A program made the position numbers and the translations under genes. The notes below the pieces were generated by a model. That model was given only the letters and a program-made list of their open reading frames with translations. It ran no database searches and was not told where the DNA came from. This document shows positions 8,054 to 17,377 of a stretch of DNA of 64,000 nt, one piece after another. The stretch is from contig CAWJHQ010000015.1 in assembly GCA_963842775.1 (NCBI GenBank), positions 1-64,000 of the forward strand. Direction: 5' to 3'. The first letter of the stretch is position 1. Each line of letters begins with the position of its first letter. This DNA is from R-RK-3 sp963842775 (GTDB lineage Bacteria; Pseudomonadota; Alphaproteobacteria; Rhizobiales; Rhodomicrobiaceae).

Positions 8054-8129
8054 TGGTGCCGCAAGAGGGACTCGAACCCCCGACCTACGCATTACGAATG
8101 CGCCGCTCTACCGCCTGAGCTATTGCGGC
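8054..8129 (-). tRNA. tRNA-Thr (anticodon CGT)
   Basis: The reverse strand gives a 76-base cloverleaf with acceptor stem GCCGCAA / TTGCGGC, the D-arm AGCTCAGGCGGTAGAG, an anticodon loop TTCGTAA and the T-arm GGGGGTTCGAGTCCC. CCA is encoded. The anticodon CGT reads ACG (threonine). Its 3' end faces the accessory region at lower coordinates, the usual arrangement for an integration site. I found no second copy of the 3' end inside the window. Confidence 0.95.
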
Positions 8130-8304
8130 CCGTCAATGCGAGGCCGATATTCGCTGCTGCGTTAAAGGCAGCGGCGTAAGATTAGCGATAACCGCAAGAT
8201 GCGGCGATTGCAAGCCCCGGCGGGAATTGCGAGGCGGATGCTCACGTCAGTTTGCGGACGCCGAACTGAATCGCACGTGCCGCGATCACGATGGCTGCGG
8301 CCTC

Positions 8305-9300
8305 TCATGCCTCGAAGGGCGAAAACTTCGTGGCGGCGCGATGCTGGGTGCGCAGCCAGCGGACCGTCTTGGTCGCCGCGCGCATGATGACCGTATGGGT
8401 TTCCACGCGGCCGTGGGAGAATTTCACCCCGTCGAGCAGCGAGCCGTCGGTGACGCCGGTCGCGGCGAAGATGACGTCTCCGGTCGCCATTTGCTCGATG
8501 GTATATTTCGGCGAGAGGTCCAGGAGCCCCATCGCATTGGCGCGCTTGCGCTCATCCTCGCTCAGCGCCGTGAGACGACCCTGCATCTGGCCGCCGATGC
8601 AGCGCAATGCGGACGCGGCCAGTACGCCCTCGGGCGCGCCGCCGATCCCGATATACATATCGATCCCGGTGTCGGTGGCTTCGACGGTTTGGATGATTCC
8701 GGCAATGTCGCCGTCGCCGATCAGATTGATCGCGGCGCCGGCTGTGCGCACATCGTCGATCAGCTTGGCGTGACGCGCGCGGTCGAGGATGCAGACCGTG
8801 AGATCGGGTACGCCGACGCCCTTGGCCTCGGCCAGGCGGCGCAGATTTTCGCCAGGGCTGAGATCGATATCGACAAGTCCCGGGTCAAAGCCCGGGCCAA
8901 TGGCAATCTTGTCCATATAGATGTCCGGCGCATTGAGCAGCGTGCCACCCTCAGCGATCGCGAGCACGGCCAGCGCATTGGGCATGGCCTTGGCGCAGAG
9001 GGTGGTTCCCTCCAGCGGATCGACCGCAATGTCTACTTGCGGGCCGTCGCCGGTCCCGAGTTCCTCGCCGATATAGAGCATCGGCGCTTCGTCGCGCTCG
9101 CCTTCGCCGATGACCACCTTGCCGCGAATATGCAGCTTATTGAGCTCCCGGCGCATGGCATCCACGGCGGCGCGGTCGGCATCCTTCTCATTGCCGCGGC
9201 CCCGCAATCCCGCCGCGGCGATGGCGGCCGCCTCCGTCACCCGTGCCACCTCGATCGACAACGACCGCTCAAGCTTCGACTTGGGTTTTTCCATGGGCAT
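8305..9300 (-). CDS. glpX: Class II fructose-1,6-bisphosphatase
   Basis: A 331-residue cytosolic phosphatase that converts fructose 1,6-bisphosphate to fructose 6-phosphate in gluconeogenesis and, in autotrophs, the Calvin cycle. Family motifs are clear: VIGEGERDEAPMLYIGEE near residue 62, DPLEGT (metal-binding) near 93, GDGDIAG, and GIGGAPEGVLAA. The start has GGAGGAAG seven bases upstream. It is the last gene of the alaC-hom-glpX run, an order I recall as conserved in this group. Length is normal and no defect is seen. Confidence 0.96.
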   Translation of the reverse strand: MPMEKPKSKLERSLSIEVARVTEAAAIAAAGLRGRGNEKDADRAAVDAMRRELNKLHIRGKVVIGEGERDEAPMLYIGEELGTGDGPQVDIAVDPLEGTTLCAKAMPNALAVLAIAEGGTLLNAPDIYMDKIAIGPGFDPGLVDIDLSPGENLRRLAEAKGVGVPDLTVCILDRARHAKLIDDVRTAGAAINLIGDGDIAGIIQTVEATDTGIDMYIGIGGAPEGVLAASALRCIGGQMQGRLTALSEDERKRANAMGLLDLSPKYTIEQMATGDVIFAATGVTDGSLLDGVKFSHGRVETHTVIMRAATKTVRWLRTQHRAATKFSPFEA

Positions 9301-9406
9301 GGGCTTGCTTCCTCCAGCGGCGCGTATGGGAGATGTTAAGCCGCCCTGATTAAAAAAGGCAGAGAAGATTATGAATGCCGCATGGCGGAATGACCGTAAA
9401 GCCGAC

Positions 9407-10729
9407 TTATAGCCGCTCTATGCGGATCATTTGCGGTTTCCGGTCGACATGACCATCGGCTTCGATCGCGTCGAGCGCCTGGCGGATGGCCGCTTCGGTC
9501 GTCTCATGGGTGATGATGACAACCGGTGTCGGCTCATTGGGCTGGTTCGGCCTGCCGGAGCCCGGCGGAAGCGCAGAGCTGCGTTTCTGCACGATGCTCT
9601 CCAGCGATATGCCTTCTGCCGCCATGCGGGTGGCGATCGCCGCGAAGGCACCCGGCCGGTCGTAAACCGAGAGCCGGATATAGTAGCCGCCTTCGTGGGT
9701 GCGCATTCCCGCGCGCTCATGCTGCGTAAGCGCAGCCGCCGGCCTGGCGAAAACGGGCAGGATCAGGCCGCGTGCGATGTCGGCTATGTCGCTGACCACC
9801 GATGACGCCGTCGGCCGTGGCCCAGCTCCGGGGCCGACCAGCATGATGTCGCCGACAAAATCGCCATCCACGGCGACACAGTTCAGCACCCCGTCGACCT
9901 GGGCGATAGCGCTATGGCTCGGCAGCATGGTCGGGTGTACGCGCTGCTCGATACCGCTCTCCGTCTTCAAGGCGACGCCTAGCAGTTTGATCTTGTAGCC
10001 GAGTTCCTCGGCCGCCTCGATGTCTGCGGGCGTGATCGAGGAAATCCCCTCGAGATAGATCGTGTCGAAGGAGATCTCGGTGCCGAAAGCGAGGCTGGTC
10101 AGGATGGCGAGCTTATGCGCGGTGTCGTGGCCCTCGATGTCGAAGGTCGGGTCGGCTTCGGCATAGCCGGCGCGCTGCGCATCGGCGAGCACGGCCTCGA
10201 AAGGCTGGCCTTCATTGCCCATGCGGGTCAGGATATAGTTGCAGGTGCCGTTGAGGATGCCAAAAACCCGCGTCACCTGGTTGCCCGCAAGGCTTTCGCG
10301 CAAGGTCTTGACGATGGGGATCCCGCCGGCGACCGCCGCCTCGAAGTTCAGCGCCAGCGATTTGGCTTCGGCGATGCGGGCAAGTTCGGTACCGTGCATG
10401 GCGAGCAGCGCCTTATTTGCCGTGACGACATGCTTGCCCGCGCGCAGGGCGGTTTCGACTGCCGCTTTCGCCGCGCCTGCCTCGCCGCCGATCAATTCGA
10501 CGAACACGTCGATTGCCTCGCTCGCGGCGAGTTCTGAGGGATCGTCGAACCATTCCATGCCGGAGATATCGATGCCGCGATCCTTGCCGCGGTCTCGCGC
10601 GCTGACAGCCGTGACCTCGACCGCGCGGCCACAGCGCTCCTTCAGAGCCGCGCCATTCTCGTTCAGCAATCGCAGTACGCCCGCGCCGACCGTGCCAAGG
10701 CCGGCGAGCCCGATCCTGAGTGGTTCCAT
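9407..10729 (-). CDS. hom: Homoserine dehydrogenase
   Basis: A 440-residue enzyme that reduces aspartate semialdehyde to homoserine, the branch point to threonine and methionine. The N-terminal Rossmann fold shows GLGTVGAGVLRLL. The catalytic region has NKALLA, NFEAAVAGGIPIVKTLRE and GILNGTCNYILTRM. A C-terminal ACT domain (YYIRLSVYDRPGAFAAIA), usually for threonine feedback, is present. It lies between alaC and glpX on the same strand, with about 100-base gaps, and probably belongs to their transcription unit. Confidence 0.97.
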   Translation of the reverse strand: MEPLRIGLAGLGTVGAGVLRLLNENGAALKERCGRAVEVTAVSARDRGKDRGIDISGMEWFDDPSELAASEAIDVFVELIGGEAGAAKAAVETALRAGKHVVTANKALLAMHGTELARIAEAKSLALNFEAAVAGGIPIVKTLRESLAGNQVTRVFGILNGTCNYILTRMGNEGQPFEAVLADAQRAGYAEADPTFDIEGHDTAHKLAILTSLAFGTEISFDTIYLEGISSITPADIEAAEELGYKIKLLGVALKTESGIEQRVHPTMLPSHSAIAQVDGVLNCVAVDGDFVGDIMLVGPGAGPRPTASSVVSDIADIARGLILPVFARPAAALTQHERAGMRTHEGGYYIRLSVYDRPGAFAAIATRMAAEGISLESIVQKRSSALPPGSGRPNQPNEPTPVVIITHETTEAAIRQALDAIEADGHVDRKPQMIRIERL

Positions 10730-10814
10730 TGCAATCCCTGCACGGGGTCTGAGCCGGCCTTGCGCCTGAGGCCCACAGCCGCTCCGACCGTATTTGCGCC
10801 TTCGCGAGAACCGC

Positions 10815-12050
10815 TTAGCGGCTCTGGCCCGAGGCTAACGGGATGACGTTATGCATGGTCGTCGCCGCCTCGGACAGGAATTTCTTGACGTTGCGGGCGG
10901 CCTGGCGAATGCGTTGCTCGTTTTCCACAAGGGCGATGCGGATGAAGCCTTCCCCATATTCGCCGAAACCGACACCCGGCGAAACCGCAACGCCGGCCTT
11001 CTCAAGCAGCAGCTTGGAAAATTCCAGCGAGCCCAGCTCACGCATTTGGGTGGGAAGCGGCGCCCAGGCGAACATGGTCGCGGGTGGCGGTGGAATGTCC
11101 CAGCCGGCGCGGGCCATGGCTTCGACGAGGCAATCCCTGCGATTCTTGTAGATCAGCCGCATCTCCTCGACGCATTCCTGCGGCCCGTTGAGGGCGGCGG
11201 CGGCGGCGACCTGAATCGGGGTGAAGGCGCCGTAATCCAGATAGGATTTGACCCGCGCCAGCGCGGCGATCAGCCGATCGTTGCCAACGGCGAAACCCAT
11301 CCGCCAGCCGGGCATGGAATAGGTCTTCGACAGCGAGGTGAATTCGACGGCAACATCGATCGCACCCTTCACCTGCAGAATCGAAGGCGGCGGCGGCACG
11401 TCGAAATAAATCTCGGCATAGGCGACATCGGAAAGGATGATCAGGTCGTTCTTGCGCGCATAGTCCACGACCTCCTTATAAAAATCGAGGTCGGCAACGA
11501 GCGCAGTCGGGTTGGACGGGTAGCTGAGCACCAAGGCGAGCGGCTTGGGAATGCTGTGGCGCACCGCACGGTCGAGCGCGGCCATGAAATCGGCGTCGGG
11601 CGTGGCGGGCAGGCTGCGGATCGAAGCGCCGGAAATGATGAAGCCGAATTCGTGGATCGGATAGGTCGGGCTCGGCGACAGGATGACGTCGCCGGGGGCC
11701 GTGATCGCTTGCGCCATATTGGCGAAGCCTTCCTTCGAGCCGAGCGTCGCGACCACCTGCGTGTCCGGATTGAGCTTCACCCCGAAGCGCCGCTCGTAAT
11801 AGGCGGCTTGCGCCCGCCTGAGGCCGGGAATGCCGCGCGAGGCCGAATAGCGATGCGTTCTGGGTCTGGCCACCGTTTCGACCAGCTTCTCCACGATGTG
11901 CTGCGGCGTGGCGAGGTCCGGATTGCCCATGCCGAAATCGATGATGTCGTCGCCGCGCAGCCGGGCTTGCGCCTTCAGCTTGTTGACCTGCTCGAAGACA
12001 TAGGGAGGCAATCTTTTGATGCGATGAAAGTCTTGAGTATGGTCTGGCAC
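10815..12050 (-). CDS. alaC: Class I/II aminotransferase, AlaC-like (glutamate-pyruvate type)
   Basis: A PLP enzyme of about 411 residues. I chose the GTG at 12050 because GGAGGG lies just before it and the protein then begins PDHTQDFHRIKRLPPYVFEQ, the usual family start; the frame is open further upstream. The PLP lysine is in SLSKTYSMPGWRMG. Other motifs are DIIDFGMGNPDL near the N-terminus and SYPSNPTA. AlaC-type enzymes interconvert pyruvate and alanine, though annotations also include aspartate or LL-diaminopimelate aminotransferase. It leads the alaC-hom-glpX run. Confidence 0.88.
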   Translation of the reverse strand: MPDHTQDFHRIKRLPPYVFEQVNKLKAQARLRGDDIIDFGMGNPDLATPQHIVEKLVETVARPRTHRYSASRGIPGLRRAQAAYYERRFGVKLNPDTQVVATLGSKEGFANMAQAITAPGDVILSPSPTYPIHEFGFIISGASIRSLPATPDADFMAALDRAVRHSIPKPLALVLSYPSNPTALVADLDFYKEVVDYARKNDLIILSDVAYAEIYFDVPPPPSILQVKGAIDVAVEFTSLSKTYSMPGWRMGFAVGNDRLIAALARVKSYLDYGAFTPIQVAAAAALNGPQECVEEMRLIYKNRRDCLVEAMARAGWDIPPPPATMFAWAPLPTQMRELGSLEFSKLLLEKAGVAVSPGVGFGEYGEGFIRIALVENEQRIRQAARNVKKFLSEAATTMHNVIPLASGQSR

Positions 12051-12189
12051 AGCTGCTCCCTCCACGGAGGCCTTGGTCGATGACGACGCGCACCGCTCAC
12101 CGGCAAAATCCCCGATGAGCGGAGCGCTCTGGATAGTTTTCACGATCGCGGGCGCTGTGCTTGCCCGCACCGCTACCCGCTAGCGGGGG

Positions 12190-12411
12190 CTATTCCCGCT
12201 TTTCGATTGCCTTGGCGGCTTCCGCGCCATGGCTTTTCTGTTCGCTGGTCAAATCCTTGATGGTCTTTTCCTGTTCCGTCGGCGTCAGCAGATTGCCGCC
12301 GCTGACGCTGAGATCAGGCAAACGAGGATAGATCGTATCCGCGCAGCCCGAAAGGGCCGCTGGAACGACAACGCACAATACTCCCGCCGTTAGTTTGAAA
12401 CCGCGTAGCAT
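12190..12411 (-). CDS. Small lipoprotein of unknown function
   Basis: A 73-residue protein starting at an ATG after AAGGAAAACAA. Residues 1-25 are a lipoprotein signal ending in a lipobox (AALSGC), so the mature protein should be acylated at the cysteine. The mature part is short and charged (DLTSEQKSHGAEAAKAIEKRE) with no domain I recognise. Similar tiny lipoproteins are common in this order. It lies between alaC and the divergent phaC. Confidence 0.7.
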   Translation of the reverse strand: MLRGFKLTAGVLCVVVPAALSGCADTIYPRLPDLSVSGGNLLTPTEQEKTIKDLTSEQKSHGAEAAKAIEKRE

Positions 12412-12691
12412 TTTGTTTTCCTTGCGTTCCCGGAAGGCCGAGGCCGCTTCCCCCATCATAACGCACTGTGATTCTTTGGAACTCGCTCCGGGATACCACT
12501 TCCACTGTGGAACGGAAAGAGAGCAGTCCGACAAAGGAACCACTTCGGCAGTTCATCAGTCATTGATTATCGCCTCGATTTATGTGGAGAATTTGTTAAG
12601 CAACCGGAAGGCCGAGTCGCTGAAGCAAAATGACGAATATCGCCACACCGCGGCATTTTTGCATCAGGCGGAGTGATCAAGGGAGAGAGCC
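12412..12691. promoter_or_regulatory. Divergent intergenic region between the lipoprotein and phaC
   Basis: About 280 bases without a gene, AT-richer than the flanks (for example ATTATCGCCTCGATTTATGTGG and nearby). It should contain both promoters. I see no clear operator. Confidence 0.4.
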
Positions 12692-14494
12692 ATGGGTGAA
12701 AGCAAAGGTCCGAAAAACCCCGGCTACGCCGTCAACAATCCCGAGCAACTCGCCCAGAACATGTTCAAGCTGTTGGATGTGGGAGGCCGGGCGCTGACGC
12801 TGATGCTCAAGGAAAAGCGCGCGGATGGCGCTGCCAGCGTGGCCGGCGATATGAGCGAGGCCGGAAATATGTTTGCTTCGGTCATGAGCCGATGGCTCAC
12901 CGAACCGGAAAAATTCGCCGCCAAGCAAGCCAAGCTCGCAGAAAATTTCGTCGAGCTATGGGGGCGTACCAATAAGCGCTTCCTCGGCGAAACGGTCGAG
13001 CCGCTCGCGAAACCCGCGCCGGGCGACAGCCGTTTTCGCGACCCGGAATGGACCGAAAACCCGTTCTTCGACTTCTGTAAGCAGGCATATCTGCTCGGCG
13101 TGAACTGGGCCGATGATCTGGTCCGCGATGCGGAAGGGGTGGAGGATCACACCCGGCGGCGGGCGCAGTTCTACCTCAGCCAGATCACCAGCGCGCTGTC
13201 GCCGTCAAACTTTCCGTTCACCAATCCGGAGGTGCTGCGGATGACAATGTCGACGAACGCGGAAAACCTCGTGCGCGGCATGACGCAGCTCGTCAAGGAT
13301 CTCGACGAATCCGGTGATCTCCTGAAGATCAAGCAGACCGATCTGAGCGCCTTCGCCGTCGGCAAGAATCTGGCCACGACCCCCGGCAAGGTTGTCTACC
13401 AGAACGAGATCATGCAGCTCATCCAATATCAGCCGACGACGCCCAACGTCTTCGCGCTGCCGATGATGATCGTGCCGCCCTGGATCAATAAATATTATAT
13501 TCTCGACCTGGTGCCGCAGAAATCCTTCATCCGCTGGCTGGTCGATCAGGGCTTTACCGTGTTCGTCGTGTCCTGGGTCAATCCGGGCAAGGAATTGGGG
13601 TATAAGACCTTCGAAAGCTACATGCATGAAGGCATTCTGGAGCCGCTCGCCGTCGTCCAGCGCCTGACCGAGCAGGCTAAGACCAACGTGATGGGATATT
13701 GCGTCGGCGGCACGCTGCTTGGATCCACCCTCGCCTATATGGCCGCGATAGGAGACAGCCGGTTCAACTCGGCGTCGTTCCTCGCGGCGCAAGTGGATTT
13801 CAGCCAGGCCGGGGACCTGATGGTGTTCATCGATGACACGCAGATCAAGGCGCTCGAGGCGATGATGGCCGAACACGGCTATCTCGACGGCTCGCGCATG
13901 GCGGCTGTGTTCAACATGCTGCGGCCCAAGGATCTGATCTGGCCCTATGTGGTGAACAATTATCTCTTGGGGAAACAGCCCTTCCCGTTCGATCTGCTCT
14001 ATTGGAATTCCGACACGACGCGGATGCCGCCCGCCAATCACAGCTTCTATCTGCGCGAATTCTATCAGAACAACCGGCTGGCGAAGGGCGAGATGACCTT
14101 AGGCGGCATCAAGCTGGATCTGAGCAAGATCACCCTGCCGGTCTACGAACTGGCGACGCGGGAGGATCACATCGCGCCAGCCAAGTCGGTGTTCAAGGGC
14201 GCCAAGCTGTTCAGCAGCCCGGTGCGCTTCGTACTGGCCGGATCGGGGCACATTGCCGGCGTCGTCAATCCGCCTGCCTCGGGCAAATATATGCATTGGG
14301 TTCCCGCGCAGGGCGACGCCTCGGCAACCCTTGATGAGTGGCTCGCTTCCGCGAAGGAGATCGCCGGATCGTGGTGGCCGGATTACGGCGCCTGGCTGGC
14401 GGGCCTATCCGGACCAACTGTTCCGGCGCGCATTCCCGGACATGGAATGAATGAAGTGCTTGAGGATGCGCCTGGGAGCTACGTGAAAGGCTGA
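12692..14494 (+). CDS. phaC: Class I poly(3-hydroxyalkanoate) synthase
   Basis: A 600-residue enzyme that polymerises 3-hydroxybutyryl-CoA into PHB on granules. The lipase-like box is GYCVGG, containing the catalytic cysteine; the aspartate and histidine are expected in the later segments YELATREDHIAP and VLAGSGHIAGVVNPP. The N-terminal ~200 residues are the class I extension. RBS GGGAGAGA precedes the ATG. No phaA, phaB or phasin gene is adjacent; the bdhA-patatin pair at 36-37.7 kb probably handles breakdown. Confidence 0.96.
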   Translation: MGESKGPKNPGYAVNNPEQLAQNMFKLLDVGGRALTLMLKEKRADGAASVAGDMSEAGNMFASVMSRWLTEPEKFAAKQAKLAENFVELWGRTNKRFLGETVEPLAKPAPGDSRFRDPEWTENPFFDFCKQAYLLGVNWADDLVRDAEGVEDHTRRRAQFYLSQITSALSPSNFPFTNPEVLRMTMSTNAENLVRGMTQLVKDLDESGDLLKIKQTDLSAFAVGKNLATTPGKVVYQNEIMQLIQYQPTTPNVFALPMMIVPPWINKYYILDLVPQKSFIRWLVDQGFTVFVVSWVNPGKELGYKTFESYMHEGILEPLAVVQRLTEQAKTNVMGYCVGGTLLGSTLAYMAAIGDSRFNSASFLAAQVDFSQAGDLMVFIDDTQIKALEAMMAEHGYLDGSRMAAVFNMLRPKDLIWPYVVNNYLLGKQPFPFDLLYWNSDTTRMPPANHSFYLREFYQNNRLAKGEMTLGGIKLDLSKITLPVYELATREDHIAPAKSVFKGAKLFSSPVRFVLAGSGHIAGVVNPPASGKYMHWVPAQGDASATLDEWLASAKEIAGSWWPDYGAWLAGLSGPTVPARIPGHGMNEVLEDAPGSYVKG

Positions 14495-14540
14495 GATGAG
14501 GGCGAGCCTCATGCGTGGGCGCAGGAGTTAGAAGGGACCG

Positions 14541-15473
14541 CTATTTTTCCGCCAGGAACGCCTTGATTTTGTCCGCCAGTTCTTCCGCCGCCTCATCGCG
14601 GAAAAAGTGATCCGCGCCGGGGATCGTGACAATCCTGACCGACTTGGCGTCCGGAATGCCCTGAATGGCCGGAAGCAGCTCGTTAGCCAGCGGATCGAGA
14701 TCGCCGACCACCACCATCGCCGGCATTTTGATGTGCGGGATAAGGCTCGGCGTGTAGAGGTTCTGGTTCGGGCCGTAATAGTTGACGAAAGCCCCGGCGG
14801 TCACTTTGGCCCTGTCGCAGCCAAGAAACGGCACATCCGTCATCAGCGTATTGAACTGGTCTTCCGCGACCAGCTTTTCCGCTTCCGCCAGAATGGGCTG
14901 CAGCGGCTGACGAAAACGCTGCGAGAATTCGGATTCGAGGCTGGACGCCGTATCGGCGAGCGGGGCGATCATGACCAGCCGCCGCACCGCCTTGTCGGGC
15001 TCCTTCGCGGCATATACGGCGATCTGGTTGCCGCCCCGGTCATGGCCGGCAAGGGTGATGCTCGCCGCGCCCTTCTGCTTCAGCCAGTTGATCCAGCTCT
15101 TGATCTCCTCGGACGCATCCTCATTGCGATGATCCTGTTCGATGGAACAGTCGAACAGGCCGCGACGCTCATTCATGCCGAGCCCCAGCGTAATCGCCAG
15201 CGAATTGATGCCGCGCTCGTGCAACAGCTCCTGCAGCGCGGACATGATCTCCATCCGGTGATGGGCGAGCGTCCCATGCAGCAGCAGCACGACGCCGTCG
15301 TTTTTCAAAGACTTGCCCTGCGCGATGTCCAGATTGCCGATCACGTCGAGCCCCTGATGCTCGATACGCACTTCCTCGGCGCGCAAAGGCGCAGCGAACA
15401 GGAGAGCCAAAAGGCATAGGACCAGCCATCGCCCGGTGCGCCATGCCTCGCTTGTGCCTGCCATCCGCTTCAT
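14541..15473 (-). CDS. Secreted alpha/beta hydrolase
   Basis: About 310 residues from the chosen ATG, which directly precedes a signal peptide (WLVLCLLALLFAAPLRA); upstream codons run into a dispersed repeat, so earlier starts are unlikely. The fold has LLLHGTLAHHRMEIM near the oxyanion loop and AGHDRGGNQIAVYA in the nucleophile-elbow position, where the usual serine of GxSxG is aspartate (GHDRG). The final PGADHFFRDE supplies a histidine. Such serine-less DUF3530/YqiA-like relatives are known, but the substrate is unclear. Periplasmic location is predicted. Confidence 0.75.
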   Translation of the reverse strand: MKRMAGTSEAWRTGRWLVLCLLALLFAAPLRAEEVRIEHQGLDVIGNLDIAQGKSLKNDGVVLLLHGTLAHHRMEIMSALQELLHERGINSLAITLGLGMNERRGLFDCSIEQDHRNEDASEEIKSWINWLKQKGAASITLAGHDRGGNQIAVYAAKEPDKAVRRLVMIAPLADTASSLESEFSQRFRQPLQPILAEAEKLVAEDQFNTLMTDVPFLGCDRAKVTAGAFVNYYGPNQNLYTPSLIPHIKMPAMVVVGDLDPLANELLPAIQGIPDAKSVRIVTIPGADHFFRDEAAEELADKIKAFLAEK

Positions 15474-15544
15474 GCCACCGCCCGGTTCATCCATGGGAAT
15501 TATCACAGGCCCTAATTTCATACTGTGGCGCAAATAGGCCATTT

Positions 15545-15646
15545 CGAGCATGACCGCAAAAGTGGAATCAGTTTTGCGATAAAGATCATGCTCCTGCAAA
15601 GCGATAGAGCGCTGTCCTGATACCATCGGAACAGTTCAGGCTCTAG
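15545..15646. repeat. Dispersed intergenic repeat, GAGCATGATC family
   Basis: It runs from GAGCATGACCGCAAAAGTG through TTTTGCGATAAAGATCATGC to GGCTCTAG. Same family as copies at 2929 and 16420. It lies between the hydrolase and the TerC gene. Confidence 0.75.
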
Positions 15647-15660
15647 CCCTGCTTCGGGAT

Positions 15661-16380
15661 CTAGTGGCGCTTCAGCCGCTTCCTGCGAATTGCCATGATG
15701 TTGAAGATCTCAGTGGCGGCAGCGAATGCCATCGCGGAATAGATGTAGCTGCGCGGAATATGGAAGTGGAAGCCGTCCGCCACAAGCGCGACCCCGACCA
15801 GCATCAGGAAGGTCAGTGCCAGCATTTTCGTGGTGGGGTGCCGCTCGATGAAATGGGCGACGGGCTCGGAGGCGACGTACATGACGCCGATCGCCAGCAC
15901 CACGGCGGCGATCATGACCTCGACATTGTCCGCCATGCCGACGGCGGTGATGATGGAATCGATCGAGAAGATCGCGTCGATGACGACGATTTGCGCGATG
16001 ACCGCGTTGAAGCTGGCGGCAACGACCGACTTGGCCTCCTCTTCCTCGCCCTCGATCATGCCATGAACTTCCTGCGTCGCCTTGACGATGAGAAACAATC
16101 CGCCCGCGATCAGGATGAGATCACGCACCGAGAAGGTTTGCTCGAAGATCGTGAAAAGCGGTTGCGTCAGCCCGATGATCCACGAAATCGTCAAGAGCAG
16201 GATGATGCGGAATATGAGAGCAAGGGCGAGGCCGATTTGCCGGGCGCGCTTGGCTTGGGCAGGCGGAAGCTTTTCGGTGACGAGGGAAAGAAAGATGACG
16301 TTGTCGATACCGAGCACGATTTCGAGCGCGCTCAGCGCGATGAAGGTCGCCCACACATTTGGATCGGTCAGGAATTCCAC
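15661..16380 (-). CDS. TerC-family integral membrane protein
   Basis: About 240 residues from a GTG with AAGGGGCAAGATC before it; longer starts would run into the adjacent repeat. Seven or so hydrophobic helices carry the family motifs ALEIVLGIDNVIFLS near the N-terminus and IDAIFSIDSIITAVGM in the second half; the conserved acidic residues in both are thought to bind metal. TerC proteins are linked to tellurite resistance and to manganese export. No other ter genes are here, so a stand-alone Mn-related role is more likely, by inference. Confidence 0.9.
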   Translation of the reverse strand: MEFLTDPNVWATFIALSALEIVLGIDNVIFLSLVTEKLPPAQAKRARQIGLALALIFRIILLLTISWIIGLTQPLFTIFEQTFSVRDLILIAGGLFLIVKATQEVHGMIEGEEEEAKSVVAASFNAVIAQIVVIDAIFSIDSIITAVGMADNVEVMIAAVVLAIGVMYVASEPVAHFIERHPTTKMLALTFLMLVGVALVADGFHFHIPRSYIYSAMAFAAATEIFNIMAIRRKRLKRH

Positions 16381-16419
16381 GATCTTGCCCCTTTTTCGCC
16401 CGTCGCCGGAACCGCATTT

Positions 16420-16520
16420 AGAGCATGATCCGCACCGGCGAACACCGGTTTTTGCGATAAGATCATGCGTAAGCAAAATGACAGAGCCGCTCTGATTCAA
16501 TCAGAACGGCTCACGCTCTA
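16420..16520. repeat. Dispersed intergenic repeat, GAGCATGATC family
   Basis: AGAGCATGATCCGCACCGG to CACGCTCTAG, with the second palindrome GAGCCGCTCTGATT / AATCAGAACGGCTC. It sits just upstream of the TerC start, so it may overlap that gene's 5' leader. Confidence 0.75.
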
Positions 16521-16596
16521 GCGCAGTTGGTATGCGCAGTACACGATTAATTGCAAAGCGTTTTTCATTCCGGAAAGAAGCCGCCTCAGTAGCGCG

Positions 16597-17343
16597 CTAA
16601 TCGATGACGGCCGAGCCCTGGCGCTCTCGAAGGCTGCGCGCGACCCCGATCGCGACGAGATAAACGGTGGCCAACGCGATGGTTGCCTTCACGACAAGCG
16701 ATCCTGGGAAGCCCTGTAGCAGAGCGACCATGGTCGCGGCTGCCCAGAGCCCCATGATGCAAAAGGTGAGCGGACGCAATCGCCTGACGCGGACGGGATG
16801 AATCCATTTGAAACGAAAGAAAGTCAGCACGACGAGAACGAAAAGCACGGCGAAGGCAAGCGCCGGGGGCACCGGAAAGATGAAGCCGTAGAACGCGACC
16901 ACATTCCACAACGCCGGAAAGCCGACGAAAAACCCGTCCTCGGTTTTGCTCTCGCTGTCGCTGAAATGATAGAGGGAGGTGAGCAGGATCAGCGCGGCCG
17001 CGACCGTTCCGAGGCCCCTCGGCACGAGCTGGGCCTCATAAATGATGTAGGCCGGGACCACGACATAGGTGAAATAGTCGATGACGAGATCGAGATGTTC
17101 GCCGGAAAACCGTGGAAGCTTGTCTTTGACATGAAGACGGCGTGCGAGCGGCCCGTCGAGACCATCCACGATCAGCGCGATGCCCAGCCAGCCAAATGCA
17201 TCTTCCCAGCGGTGGCCGGCGGCTGCGACAAGCGCCAGGAAACCGAGCACGGCCCCGAGCGCGGTGAAGGCATGGACGCCAAATGCGGCAAGCCGATCAA
17301 ACATGGGTTCCGGTACTTTCCTGACAGCCAAATGGCGGCTCAC
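16597..17343 (-). CDS. pcs: Phosphatidylcholine synthase
   Basis: A 248-residue membrane enzyme joining choline to CDP-diacylglycerol, the one-step route to phosphatidylcholine found in rhizobia and relatives. The CDP-alcohol phosphotransferase motif is in LIVDGLDGPLARR and then FSGEHLDLVIDYFTYV, with the expected Asp and Gly spacing. About seven hydrophobic helices are present. The GTG start at 17343 is used because known relatives begin with a similar basic RKVP segment; an ATG at 17304 is an alternative. It requires external choline. Confidence 0.92.
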   Translation of the reverse strand: MSRHLAVRKVPEPMFDRLAAFGVHAFTALGAVLGFLALVAAAGHRWEDAFGWLGIALIVDGLDGPLARRLHVKDKLPRFSGEHLDLVIDYFTYVVVPAYIIYEAQLVPRGLGTVAAALILLTSLYHFSDSESKTEDGFFVGFPALWNVVAFYGFIFPVPPALAFAVLFVLVVLTFFRFKWIHPVRVRRLRPLTFCIMGLWAAATMVALLQGFPGSLVVKATIALATVYLVAIGVARSLRERQGSAVID

Positions 17344-17377
17344 GCCGCCATCATGCTCTTAGCACCAGATCGCCAAA

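Noticed and set aside
8227..9339. 370-codon forward frame opposite glpX
   Set aside because: Shadow of glpX; composition is His/Arg/Asp-rich without domains.
10851..12083. 410-codon forward frame opposite alaC
   Set aside because: Shadow frame; alaC is unmistakable on the other strand.
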